DNA of 62,871 bases from DAOVRD01 sp964521715. Lineage in GTDB: Bacteria > Planctomycetota > Brocadiia > SM23-32. This document shows positions 40,231 through 50,800 of the stretch, in pieces. The first letter of the stretch is position 1. Every line of letters begins with the position of its first letter. Made by a program: the position numbers and the translations under genes. The notes below the pieces were generated by a model. It did no database searches, was not told the origin of the DNA, and was given only the letters and a program-made list of their open reading frames with translations. The DNA is taken from NCBI GenBank assembly GCA_964521715.1, contig CAZFSS010000021.1:1-62871 (forward strand). Reading direction: 5' to 3'.

Positions 40231-43200
40231 ATGAACCCTCTCACAAAGCTGTTTGGGGCGATGACGGGGGGCCCTGCGCAGCGCACGTCGCTCGACCTGG
40301 AGAGGCTGGAAGAGCGCGTGCTGCTGAGCTGGACCTTCATGGTCTACGTGGACGGTGACAACAACCTGGAAGACGCCGCCATTGACGACTTCCTCGAGAT
40401 GTCGAGCGTCGGTTCCAGCGCTGACGTGAACGTCGTCGTCCAGATGGACCGCACCCCCGGGTACGATGCGCGCTATGGCAACTGGACCGACACGCGTCGG
40501 GGCCTCGCGGAAGGCGGCGATGTGCCCAACGCAAGTTGGGGCACCAGCATGGGCGAGCTGAACATGGGGGACCCGAATACCCTCCTGACGTTCGCCAACT
40601 GGGCCGTCGGCGCCTACCCGGCCGACGACTACGCGCTCGTGCTGTGGGACCACGGCGGCGGCTGGCGCTCGGCGGGAGCCGGCTCGCGCGACTGCTGCTG
40701 GGACGATACGAGCGGCGGCGACTACCTGGCTAACAACGAGGTGCGCTTCGCCCTCGAGGGCATCGCCCCCAACATCGACCTGCTCGGGTTCGACGCCTGC
40801 CTCATGGCGATGATCGAGACGGCCTACGAGGTGCGCGGCGAGGCGAGCATCTTCGTGGGGTCGGAGGACACCGAGCCGTGGGACGGCTGGCCGTACGACA
40901 CGATCCTGCCGAACCTGATGGCGCAGCCCACTATGGACGCTGCCAGTCTGGGCGCGCTCATCGCGGACCGCTACTACCAGTCCTACGGGACCGGGCAATG
41001 GGTGACGCAGTCCGCCACGGACTTGAGCGCGCTGGTCGCCCCCGGGGGGCTGGCGGACTCGGTCAGCGACCTGGCGGCCACCATCATGTCCACGGCCAAC
41101 GCCAGCGACTACACGGCGCTCCAGGGGCACCGCTACGACTCCGCCTGGTATCTCGACGGTTGGGATCCTTACTTCATCGACCTCGGCGATTTCCTGACGG
41201 GCCTGGCGGGGGACGCGACCATAACGAGCACCATACGCTCGGCAGCGGCGACGGCCCTGACGGCCTACAACAGCACCATCATCACGAGCTACGCCGACCC
41301 CGGGTGGGGGACCGGCCTGTCCATCTACTTCCAGGATCCCGGCGTCAGCCCAGACTGGGCCTACAACGGTTCCACGATCGACTTCCCCGCGGACACGCAG
41401 TGGGATGAGTTCCTGGCTTGGTGGGAGGACGGTCCGTCCGCTACCGGGGGCTCCATCAGCGGAAGCAAGTGGGAGGACACGGACGGCGACGGCACCTGGG
41501 ACACCGGCGAGCCGGGGCTGTCCGGTTGGACCATCTTCCTGGACCAGAACCAGAACGGCGTGCTGGACGGAGGCGAGGCGTCGACCACGACGGGGTCGTA
41601 CGGTTCCTACGCGTTCTCCGGGCTCTCGGCCGGCACGTACCACGTGGCCGAGGTGCTTCAGAGCGGGTGGGAGCAGACCTTCCCGACGGGCGGCACGCAC
41701 ACCGTGCTGCTGTCGGCCGGCGAGAGCGCAACTGGCCTGAACTTCGGGAACCAGGTGACCGGTGCCGTCAACGAGCCGCCAGTGCTGACCACCGTCAACA
41801 CCTTGACGGGCGCCAGCGAGGATCTGCCGTTTAGCATAACCTACCTGATGATGGCGAACGCGGCTGACGAGTCCGACCCGGACGGCGACACGGTCAGCTT
41901 CCGCGTTGAGTCGCTCGCCAGCAAGACGCTCACGGAGGGCGGCGTGCCCGTCATCCCCGGGACATCTCTGCTGGAGCCGGGCGAGACCTGGGTTTGGCAG
42001 GGGCCCGCGAACGCCAATGGCCTGCTTAATGCCTTCACCGTCAGGGCGTGGGACGGGCAGCTCGCGTCAGCTGCAGACGTGCAGGTCAGGGTCCAGGTCG
42101 TGCCCGTCAACGACGCCCCCACGCTGACGACCGTCGCGACGCTCACGGGCGCGTTGGTGGATCAGGACTTCACGATCACGTACGACGCCCTGTCCGCGGC
42201 TGCAAACGAATCCGACGTCGACAGCGGCGCGCTGAGCTTCCGCGTCGAGTCCGTCACGAGCGGCACGCTGACCGAAGGGGGTGCGCCCGTCATCCCCGGC
42301 ACGACGCTGCTGAGCCCCGGAGAGCAGCTTGTCTGGCACCCGGCCGCCGGGGCGGCCGGTCACGTTGGCGCCTTCGCCGTCGTCGCCTGGGACGGCCTGG
42401 CAGCCTCCGCCCCGAACGTGCAGGTGACGGTCTCCGTGAACAATGCGCCGACTCTGACGGCGATCGACACGCTGCCCGGCGTGCAGGAGGACACTCAGTT
42501 CTCCATTACCTATACAATACTGGCAAACGCGGCCGATGAGGACGACCTGGACGACGACGTCGTGAGCTTCCGGCTGGAGTCAATCGGCGGCGGCGTGCTG
42601 ACGGAGGGCGGTTTGCCTGTGGTGCCGGGCCAGGGACTTCTGGAGCCGGGGCAGAGATGGGACTGGACCCCTCCGCTGAACGCGAACGGCACGCTGGGCG
42701 CCTTCACCGTGAGGGCATGGGACGGCGAGGCGGCGTCCGCCTCGGCCGTGCAGGTGCGCGTGCAAGTTCACGCCGTTAATGATGCTCCCGAGATGGTTGC
42801 ACTGGCCGACGCGCCCGATCCCGTGACGCGGCCGGCCGCGCTGACCCTGACGGCGCTCGGGGTGTCCGACCCCGAGGGGTCGGTCGTGGCGGTTGAGTTC
42901 TACAGGGATGCGAACGCCAACGGAACGTTCGAGGCTGGCCTGGACCTCTTCCTGGGCAACGGGGCGCAGCAGGGCAGCGACTGGGCGTGGACGGGCGGCA
43001 CGATGGGCTGGCCGCTCGGGGCGTTCACGTACTTCGCCCGGGGCCAGGACGACCTGGGCGAGTGGGGTGATGCGACCTCGGCTGTGGGAACGGTGCAGAA
43101 CTCGTTGCCTGTGGCGAGCGCGCTCTCGGACGAGCCGGATCCCGTTTACCGGCCGGGTGACCTCACGCTGGCGGCCAGCGGCATCGCCGATGCAGACGGG

Positions 43201-46200
43201 GTCGTCGTCCGCGCGGAGTTCTACCGCGACGCGAACGGCAACGGCGCCCTCGATCCCGCCGCCGACGCACTGCTAGGCATCGACCTCGACGGGGCCGACG
43301 GGTGGTCATGGAGCGGGACGACCGCTGGCTGGCCGGCAGGCGGCCAGACGTATTCCGTCCGCGTGCAGGACGACGACGCGGGCTGGAGCGCCGCCGCCAG
43401 TGCGACCGGCACGATCCCGAACCTACTCCCCGCCGTAGGCTCGTTGGACGGCAGCCCCGACCCCGTCACACGGCCGGGGGCGCTCACGCTGACGGCTGCC
43501 GACGTGCAAGACCCCGACGGCTCGGTCGTGCGGGTGGCCTTCTACCGCGACGCCAACGCCAACGGGACGCTCGAACCCGGGACGGACGTCCTGCTCGGCG
43601 AGGACACGGTCGGCGCCAACGGCTGGTCGTGGTTCGGGTCGACGAGCGGCTGGCCTGCCGAGGCGCACACGTACTTCGCCCGCGCGCAAGACACTGACGG
43701 CGGCTGGAGCGCCGCTGTCGCGACCGCCGGGACAGTCCAGAACGCCCTGCCTGTCGTCGGCTCGCTCACTGACAGCCCGGACCCCGTCACGCGGCCGGAT
43801 GCGCTGACCCTGAAGGCGGAAGGTGCTGGCGACGTTGACGGGTCCATCACGCGGGCCGAGTTCTACCGGGACGCGAACGGGGACGGCGTTCTGAATCCGG
43901 ACCTGGACGTGCTCTTGGGCGCGGACACCAGCGCCGTGGGCGGCTGGAGCTGGAGCGGCTCGACGCTCGGCTGGCCGCTGGGCGCCCAGACTTACTTCAC
44001 TCGCGTCCGCGACAACGACGGAGACTGGAGCAGCGCGGCAGCAACGACTGGCGCGGTGCAGAACGCCGTGCCGGCTATCGCCTCCATGTCCGACCTGCCG
44101 GATCCGGTGACAAGGCCAGCCGCCATGACTCTGAGCGCCGCCGGCGTCATCGATCAGGACGGCCAGATCGTGCGAGTCGAATTCTACCTGGACACGAACC
44201 GCAACGGCAGCCTGCAGATCGGTTCGGACGCCTTCCTCGGCGAAGACACTCAGGGCGCCAACGGGTGGACCTGGAGCGGCAGCGTGGCGCTGTGGGCTCT
44301 TGGCACCTACGGGGCCTTCGCGCGGGTCCAGGACAACGACGGGGCGTGGAGCCCGGCTGTGTCCACGACTCTGACGGTGCAGAACGCGTTGCCCACGGTG
44401 GGCTCGCTTGCGCAGACGCCCGGCGAAGTCGCCAGGCCGGGCCTGCTGGCGCTGACGGCGACGGGCGTGGCCGATCCGGACGGGAGCGTCGGCCGCGTCG
44501 AGTTCTACCGCGACGCCAACGGGAACGGCGTGCTTGACCCCGCCGGCGACTTGCTCCTGGGCATCGACGCCGACGGAGCGAACGGCTGGAGCTGGAGCGC
44601 CTCGACCGCCGGCTGGCCGCTCGGGCAGCAGACCTACCTGGCCCGCGCCCACGACAACGACGGGGCCTGGGGCGTAGCTGCGAGCGCCACCGGCGCGGTC
44701 CGGAACGCGCTGCCGACCATAGCCGCGCTCGTGGACAGTCCCGACCCCGTGATGCGATCTGGAGCGCTCACGCTGGCTGCGCAGGGCGTTGCCGATCCTG
44801 ACGGTTCGGTCACGACAGTCGAGTTCTACCGCGACGCGGACGGCAATGGCGTGCTGAACCCCGGCGTCGACACGCTGCTGGGGACGGACGCGAACGGCGC
44901 GGACGGCTGGTCCTGGAGCGGCTCCACGCTCGGCTGGGCGCTGGGAGCGCATGCATACCTGGCACGGGCCCGGGACAACGACTCCGCGTGGAGCGCCGTG
45001 TCCGTGGCGATGGGCTCCGTGCAGAACGCGCCGCCCGCCGTAGCGTTGTTGACTGCGTCGCCGGGCCTGGTCGGCGTGGGGCAGACCCTGACCCTCACGG
45101 CCGGCGGCGTGGCCGACGCAGACGGCGCCGTGACGCGGGTCGAGTTCTACCTGGACAGTGACGGCGTGCCCGGCCTGGACCCCGCCACCGACGAGTTCGT
45201 CGGCGCGGGCCAGTACCTCGGGGGCGGCGCCTGGAAGCTTGCGCTGGACACGCGAGGATGGGCGCTCGGCAGCTACGCCTATATCGCCAGGGCGAAGGAT
45301 AACGACGGCGGCTGGAGCGCCGGCACGGGCGCCGAAGTGCAAGTCAGCTACTCCCTCATCGAGTCCCGAGTCGTCGACAGGGCCACCATCTCGTTCTATG
45401 ACGTTGACGCCTCGAACGGCGTCATCAGCCCGGAGGTCATCGAGTGGTCGCCGCTGCACTACGGGCTGTCCAGCTCCACGGCCGTCTTCGTGAACCTGGG
45501 CTACTTCGGCGACGGCGTGATCGATTCGATCCTGTTGCTCGGGAACGGCAGCGTGACGGCCGACCTGGGCATCGTGGTTGAGGACAACATGGCTCTGGGC
45601 GCCGTGGTGGACGCGCGCATGGCACCTCAACCGTTGCAGTTCCTCGTCAGCGAGGGATACGTCGGCTCCTTGAGTCTTCTGAGCGGCATGGCGGGCGGAT
45701 ACCTGAACGGCTTCACCACGGAGGCCGGCTGGACCCTGGCTCCGGACGTTGACGGTGACGGGGATACCGACGACAGGACGGCTCTGTACACCGAAGGCCG
45801 CCTGAACGTGGCGATCGCGCGCGGCAGCGTGCAGGGAGACGTCGTCGCGCACGGGAACCTGGGTTACCTGCAAGTGAACGGCGGCGACCTGAACGGCGAC
45901 GTCGTTCTGACTGCAAGCGACGTGGGCACTATAGTGACCGTCAACGGCGACATAGCGGGCAGCGTCATGGCGCCGGCCGGGGCCATCGGCTCGCTCATCG
46001 CCGTGAACGGGAACATAGACCTGAGCGGCGGAGGCCAGATACGGGCCCGGTCGAGCATCGGCGCAGTTCAGGCCCTCGGAGGCAGCATTCTGGGCGGGGG
46101 AGGCGGCGGCATCTCCGTCGACAACGGCCACCTTGCGTACCTGTACGCGAGCGGGGACCTGACGGCCGACGTAACGGCGCACGGGAACCTGGGCACCGTC

Positions 46201-46473
46201 GGCGTGGGCGGCAGCATCCGGAATGCCCGCATCTGGGCGGACGGCGCGCTCAACACGCTCTACGCGCTGGGCGACTTCCACAACGCGAACGTCCGTGCCG
46301 GCCGTCTCGGCGTGGTCTACGTGGGCGGACGGATAACCGAGGACAGCAGCGATGGCGAAGACGAGATCCGGGCCCTGGAGGCGCAGTTCTTCGTGATGGA
46401 CTCGGGGAAGTCCGCCTGGATAACGCCCGGTTCGCCCGATGAGTTCGGCGGCGTGGCGGCCTGGGTCGGCTGA
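40231..46473 (+). CDS. Giant LEPR-XLL clostripain-family (C11) repeat protein
   Basis: This 2080-residue protein begins with the planctomycetal LDLERLEERVLLSW segment (20-34), a LEPR-XLL-type anchor. Residues 34-405 form a C11 cysteine-peptidase domain (FMVYVDGDNNLED) with likely dyad H141 in LWDHGGGW and C190 in GFDACLMAM. An SdrD/Cna-B-like domain follows (about 406-508, SKWEDTDGDGTWDTGEPGLSG), then three ~115-residue cadherin-like repeats (about 514-852, APTLT..., FTVRAWDG). Eight ~107-residue repeats run from about 853 to 1708, each with SPDPVTRP, VEFYRDANGNG, GWSWSGST and ARAQDNDG. The C-terminus (about 1709-2080) is a glycine-rich turn-repeat region like a beta-solenoid (HGNLG, VNGDI). 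Likely a secreted or cell-surface protease or adhesin. It is monocistronic. Confidence 0.9.
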   Translation: MNPLTKLFGAMTGGPAQRTSLDLERLEERVLLSWTFMVYVDGDNNLEDAAIDDFLEMSSVGSSADVNVVVQMDRTPGYDARYGNWTDTRRGLAEGGDVPNASWGTSMGELNMGDPNTLLTFANWAVGAYPADDYALVLWDHGGGWRSAGAGSRDCCWDDTSGGDYLANNEVRFALEGIAPNIDLLGFDACLMAMIETAYEVRGEASIFVGSEDTEPWDGWPYDTILPNLMAQPTMDAASLGALIADRYYQSYGTGQWVTQSATDLSALVAPGGLADSVSDLAATIMSTANASDYTALQGHRYDSAWYLDGWDPYFIDLGDFLTGLAGDATITSTIRSAAATALTAYNSTIITSYADPGWGTGLSIYFQDPGVSPDWAYNGSTIDFPADTQWDEFLAWWEDGPSATGGSISGSKWEDTDGDGTWDTGEPGLSGWTIFLDQNQNGVLDGGEASTTTGSYGSYAFSGLSAGTYHVAEVLQSGWEQTFPTGGTHTVLLSAGESATGLNFGNQVTGAVNEPPVLTTVNTLTGASEDLPFSITYLMMANAADESDPDGDTVSFRVESLASKTLTEGGVPVIPGTSLLEPGETWVWQGPANANGLLNAFTVRAWDGQLASAADVQVRVQVVPVNDAPTLTTVATLTGALVDQDFTITYDALSAAANESDVDSGALSFRVESVTSGTLTEGGAPVIPGTTLLSPGEQLVWHPAAGAAGHVGAFAVVAWDGLAASAPNVQVTVSVNNAPTLTAIDTLPGVQEDTQFSITYTILANAADEDDLDDDVVSFRLESIGGGVLTEGGLPVVPGQGLLEPGQRWDWTPPLNANGTLGAFTVRAWDGEAASASAVQVRVQVHAVNDAPEMVALADAPDPVTRPAALTLTALGVSDPEGSVVAVEFYRDANANGTFEAGLDLFLGNGAQQGSDWAWTGGTMGWPLGAFTYFARGQDDLGEWGDATSAVGTVQNSLPVASALSDEPDPVYRPGDLTLAASGIADADGVVVRAEFYRDANGNGALDPAADALLGIDLDGADGWSWSGTTAGWPAGGQTYSVRVQDDDAGWSAAASATGTIPNLLPAVGSLDGSPDPVTRPGALTLTAADVQDPDGSVVRVAFYRDANANGTLEPGTDVLLGEDTVGANGWSWFGSTSGWPAEAHTYFARAQDTDGGWSAAVATAGTVQNALPVVGSLTDSPDPVTRPDALTLKAEGAGDVDGSITRAEFYRDANGDGVLNPDLDVLLGADTSAVGGWSWSGSTLGWPLGAQTYFTRVRDNDGDWSSAAATTGAVQNAVPAIASMSDLPDPVTRPAAMTLSAAGVIDQDGQIVRVEFYLDTNRNGSLQIGSDAFLGEDTQGANGWTWSGSVALWALGTYGAFARVQDNDGAWSPAVSTTLTVQNALPTVGSLAQTPGEVARPGLLALTATGVADPDGSVGRVEFYRDANGNGVLDPAGDLLLGIDADGANGWSWSASTAGWPLGQQTYLARAHDNDGAWGVAASATGAVRNALPTIAALVDSPDPVMRSGALTLAAQGVADPDGSVTTVEFYRDADGNGVLNPGVDTLLGTDANGADGWSWSGSTLGWALGAHAYLARARDNDSAWSAVSVAMGSVQNAPPAVALLTASPGLVGVGQTLTLTAGGVADADGAVTRVEFYLDSDGVPGLDPATDEFVGAGQYLGGGAWKLALDTRGWALGSYAYIARAKDNDGGWSAGTGAEVQVSYSLIESRVVDRATISFYDVDASNGVISPEVIEWSPLHYGLSSSTAVFVNLGYFGDGVIDSILLLGNGSVTADLGIVVEDNMALGAVVDARMAPQPLQFLVSEGYVGSLSLLSGMAGGYLNGFTTEAGWTLAPDVDGDGDTDDRTALYTEGRLNVAIARGSVQGDVVAHGNLGYLQVNGGDLNGDVVLTASDVGTIVTVNGDIAGSVMAPAGAIGSLIAVNGNIDLSGGGQIRARSSIGAVQALGGSILGGGGGGISVDNGHLAYLYASGDLTADVTAHGNLGTVGVGGSIRNARIWADGALNTLYALGDFHNANVRAGRLGVVYVGGRITEDSSDGEDEIRALEAQFFVMDSGKSAWITPGSPDEFGGVAAWVG
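42787..45354 (+). repeat. Eight tandem ~321-bp coding repeats
   Basis: Within the giant protein, a unit of about 107 residues recurs eight times. Each starts near a PDPVTRP-like motif, passes through a DxNxNG calcium-loop-like motif (DANGNG, DTNRNG, DADGNG) and a GWSWSGS core, and ends with a QNALP-type linker. Copies 2-7 are the most alike; copy 8 is degenerate (SPGLVGVGQ, DSDGVPG). Confidence 0.85.
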
Positions 46474-46572
46474 TGGGGGGCGCAGGCCTCTAGAGTCCTG
46501 TCATCCGCGGGCGGGGAAGGGCGACGCCGCGTGCGCAGGTTGCCCGAAACCTGATTCAATGGAGCGACGACT

Positions 46573-47769
46573 GTGGGCGATACAACACGTGTCGATGCCG
46601 GGCGGCTGTGGGGTCACTTGAGAGCGCTGTGCGAGGAGATCGGTCCGCGCCTGAGCGGCACCCCTGCGGACGAGCAGTCCGTCGAGTACATCGGCGGGCA
46701 CTTCCGCCGGTGCGGCGCGGAGGTCGAGGTCCAGGATTTCCCCTGTCCCGGCTGGGACCACGAGGGCACGGAGCTGGAGCTGCTAGGCGAGGGCGGCGCC
46801 GAACCGCTGCCCGCCGTCGCGCAGACCTTCACTGATGGGTGTGAGGTCGAGGCCGAACTTGTGATAGCCAGCAAGGCGCACGATTTGGAGTTCGCGTTCG
46901 ACCTGGAGGGCAAGGTCCTGCTGCTCTGCGACGAACTCGCATCCGGGCTCGCCATGAACCGTAACCTCACCCTCCTGTCGGTCGAGGAGCGCCGGCCCGC
47001 CGCAGTCATCGTCGCCAGCTCCGACGAGGTCGTGTCCACGAAGCTCATCCGCGACCCGTTCCTGCGCGTGCCGGCCGCTGCGGTGGCGAAGCCGGTGGGG
47101 CTCGAACTCCGCGGCAACGCGGGCAAGCGCGTGCGCCTGCGGATCCGCGCGCGGCGCTACGACTCGGCCGGCCACAACGTGACCGGGCACCTGCCGGGGC
47201 GGGGAAGCGGCCGCATCGTGGTCGGCGCACACTATGACACGGCGGCGGACACGCCGGGGGCCTTCGACGACGGCTCCGGCACGGCCGTGATCCTGGAGCT
47301 CTGCGAGGCGTTCGGCGCGGCGCCGAAGCGCGAAGTGTCGATTGACTTCATCGCGTTCGGGGCGGAGGAGTACGGCCGTCACCTGCGGGCCCTGGGCAGC
47401 GTCGAGTACGTCCGGCGGCACCCGGCCGAGACCAAAGAGACGCAGGCCGTCGTGCAGGTGGACGGCGTCGGCTGCGCTCGTGCGCAGATGAAGGTGCACG
47501 TGATGGGATGGCCGGCGCAGGAGAAGGAAGCCGTCCTGCGCGTGGTGGGGCGCTTCCCCAGGTACGGCTTCGACGAGGAGGAAGTGACGGGGTCCGACCA
47601 CGTGCCCTTCCGCCTGAACGGCGTCCCGGCTGTTGTCTTCATGAGCGAGTACAGGAGCATAGCGATCCACACGGCGGAGGACACGGTGGACCTGCTGAGT
47701 TCGGACGAGCTGGCATCGACGGCCGAGGTCGTCGCCGCCGTCGTCCGCCATCTGGCGTGCGTTGACTGA
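46573..47769 (+). CDS. M28-family metallopeptidase
   Basis: The 398-residue protein is an aminopeptidase of the M28 type with an inserted PA domain (about 85-185, LVIASKAHD, KVLLLCDELASG). Metal ligands are visible: H220 and D222 in GAHYDTAAD, the bridging Asp in AFDDGSG, FGAEEYG with catalytic and metal Glu, VQVDGVG with Asp, and AIHTAEDT with the final His. No signal peptide is present. Start is the GTG at 46573 with GGAG 9-10 nt before it. It ends 55 bp before the GH106-like gene and may share its transcript. Confidence 0.9.
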   Translation: MGDTTRVDAGRLWGHLRALCEEIGPRLSGTPADEQSVEYIGGHFRRCGAEVEVQDFPCPGWDHEGTELELLGEGGAEPLPAVAQTFTDGCEVEAELVIASKAHDLEFAFDLEGKVLLLCDELASGLAMNRNLTLLSVEERRPAAVIVASSDEVVSTKLIRDPFLRVPAAAVAKPVGLELRGNAGKRVRLRIRARRYDSAGHNVTGHLPGRGSGRIVVGAHYDTAADTPGAFDDGSGTAVILELCEAFGAAPKREVSIDFIAFGAEEYGRHLRALGSVEYVRRHPAETKETQAVVQVDGVGCARAQMKVHVMGWPAQEKEAVLRVVGRFPRYGFDEEEVTGSDHVPFRLNGVPAVVFMSEYRSIAIHTAEDTVDLLSSDELASTAEVVAAVVRHLACVD

Positions 47770-47824
47770 AGGGCCGCCCGGCCGGCGGTCAGTCGTTCAC
47801 GGGCACGCTTTGAGGAAGGGCGCC

Positions 47825-50800
47825 ATGCGCATCGACTGGTTGGGCGAGTTCGCCGATCCCCCGGCGTCCGTGGGGCACCAGATGTTCTGGATCTGGAACG
47901 GCGAGGTGACCGAAGGCCGGATCACGGAGATGCTGGAGCAGTTCGCGGAGCGCGGAGTCGGCGGCGTGCTGGTTCACCCCCGCCCGGGCATGATCACCGA
48001 GTACCTGTCGGCGCGGTTCTGGGAGCTGTGGGACTACTCCCTCGAGGAATGCATCCGGCTCGGGCTGGAGTGCCACATCTACGACGAGGACAGCTTCCCG
48101 TCGGGCTCGGCCGGCGGCCTAACGCTCGAGGCCTGCCCGGAGGCCGCGCAGCAGATCATCAGGGCCGCCCGTCATGACGCGGCCCCCGCTAAACTCGACG
48201 GCGAGCTCCTGGCCGCCTTCCGGCTCGACTCGGAGGGCTGCATCGCCGGACAACTCGCCGCTGACGCCAGCCTGGACGAGGCCGTGGGCGAGGGGCCAAT
48301 CCTGACGTTCGCCCTCGCCGCTCCGGGCCGCCGCCGCGGCTACCCGGACCTGACGCTGCCGGAGGCGACGCAGACGTTCCTGCGCCTGACGCACGATCAG
48401 TACGCCAGGCACTTCGCGGACCACTTCGGCCGCGAGATCAAGTACGTGTTCACGGACGAGCCGGGCATCGCCTGCCGCGACGGCCTGATCGCGTCCGACT
48501 ACCTGCTGTCCGAGTTCGAGCGGGAACACGGCTACCGCCTGCCGGACAGGCTGGAAGCATTCATGGCCGACGACGCCGATGGCCGGGCCGTGCGGTTCGA
48601 CTACTTCCGCGCCGTCAACCGGCTCTGGCTGGCCAACTGGTGCAAGGCCTCGTATGACTGGTGCGAGGCGCACGGGCTGGCCTTCACCGGGCACTACAAC
48701 GAGCACGAGTGGCCCCGGCCGGAGACCGTGCCCGACGCCATGGCCGCCCAGCGCTGGATGCAGGCGCCGGGCATCGACTTGCTCGGATTCCAGTTCGACC
48801 CGTCGGAGCGCCTCAAGAACTCCTTCTGGCTGCTGACCATGAAGGAAGTGGCCAGCGTGGCGAACCAGTTGGGCGCCGGGCGCGTCTTCTGCGAGGCCTA
48901 CGGCGCCAAGGGCTACGATATGGCCATGCCTGAGTTTAAGCCGCTCTCTGACTGGCTGCTTGCGTGCGGCGTCAACGTGATCAATCCCCACCTGAGCCAT
49001 GAGTCGCTGGCCGGCGCGCGCAAGTACGAGTGGCCTCAGACGCTGAGCGACCACGCCTCGTGGTGGCCATGCTACGGCATTCAGGCCCGGCATGACGCGC
49101 GGCTCACGTGTGCCGTCAGCCGGGGGCGCGAGCGCAATCGCGTCCTGCTGCTCCACCCCACGCTGACGGGCTGGCTCCACTACCTGCCGCGTTCGTTCCG
49201 GCAGTCAGACGAGCAGGCGCGCTGCGACGCCCGGCTGGAGCGGCTGAAGGACAGCCAGTCGACCATCGTCCAGGCTCTGTCCGACAATCAGATCGACTTT
49301 GACCTGGGCGACGAGCTCATCATGGCTGAGATCGGCGCTGCGGAGGGTCGCACGCTGCGCGTCGGCGAGGCGAGCTACGACGTCGTGGTGCTGCCCGAAG
49401 GCATGGAGACCTGGCTCGGAACCACGGTGGATCTGGTGGCAGAATTCCTGCGCGGGGGCGGCACGCTGCTGGCCCTCGGAGCCCCGCCGTCCCTGCTGGA
49501 TGGGCGCCCAAGTGACCGTGCGGCTGTGCTCGCGCGCGAGCATCCCGGGCGCTGGGTCTGCTGCAGGTCTGCGGATGAGGTGGTCGGGCGGCTGCGGGAG
49601 ATAGTCCCGCCGCGAGTGAGCCGGCCGGACGGTTCGCCGCTGCCGCCCGACGTAACCTACTACAGGCGCGAGACGGCCGACGGGCAGGCCGTGCATCTCT
49701 TCGTCAATCCCTGGCAGGGCGAAGCCCACACGCCAGTGCGCCTCGAGGGCGGGAGCCTGATGGCTCTGGATACGATGACGGGCCGGTGCGAGGCCGTGCC
49801 GACCAGGCAGCACGGCGGCGGGCAAGTGTTCGACCTGCACCTCTACCCGTCCGGGCATGCTCTCTTCGTCAGCGGCCCTGCGCGGGAGGAAGTGGCCGCG
49901 CGTGCGCCTCTCCGTGCTACGCCGGTCGAGGTCGGCCCTGTCTCGGCCGAGCGGCTCGAACCCAACATCCTGGTGCTCGATTATTGCGACGTCGAGGCCG
50001 ACGGGCTAGAGGAGAGGGCCGCCGCCGAGCAGGGAGTGAACGTCACCCGCGCCAACCGCCTCGCGTGGCAGGCCATGGGGTTCGAGCGCGACCCGTGGCA
50101 CGGGGTGCAGTTCAAACGCACGTGGATCGACCGGGAGTTCCCGGCGGAGACCGCCGTGAGCGTGGCCTACCGGTTCACTGTCGAGCGGGGAGCGTCGCGC
50201 GTGTTGCGGGATTCGCTGAAGATCGCCGTCGAGCGTCCATGGCTCTACAGCGTGGAGCTGAACGGGCAGCCGCTCGACTTCGCCGAGGCGGAGCGATGGT
50301 GGGACGAGGAGGTGCGGAGACTGTCCGTGCGGGAAGCTGTCCGGCCTGGCGAGAACGTGCTGCGCATGACGGCGCGTCCGTTCCACGTGCTGTGCGAGAT
50401 CGCGCCCGTCTATGTGCTGGGCGAGTTCGCGCTGCGCAAGTCATCGCCCGGCTTTGTCATCACGGAGCCGCAGGCGCTGGGCCTGGGCGACTGGCTCGAC
50501 CAGGGACTCTGCTTCTACCCGTGGGCTGTGCGCTACCGCGCGGCGGCAATGCTGCGGGGGCCGGCTGAGGCGCTGACGGTGCGGCTGCCCGAGTGGGCGG
50601 GCTCGGCAGCCCGCGTCCTGCTGGACGGGCGGGAAGCCGGCGTCATCGCCTACCCGCCGCACGAGCTGCAGATCGAGGAGCACCTCACGGCGGGGCGGCA
50701 CGAACTCGCGATAGACGTCTTCGGCAACATGAAGAACATGATGGGGCCGCCGTTCAGCGACGGACTGCCGGGCATCTGGACTTGGGAGGTCCATCCTGAA

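Noticed and set aside
42787..45354. Regular ~321-bp repeats considered as a CRISPR-like or non-coding array
   Set aside because: Repeats are protein-coding, far too long and diverged for CRISPR, and in frame throughout.
43423..46281. 952-codon open frame on the minus strand inside the giant surface protein
   Set aside because: It is a mirror of the high-GC, repeat-rich coding strand. It has His/Arg/Val-rich composition, no ribosome site and no recognisable domain.
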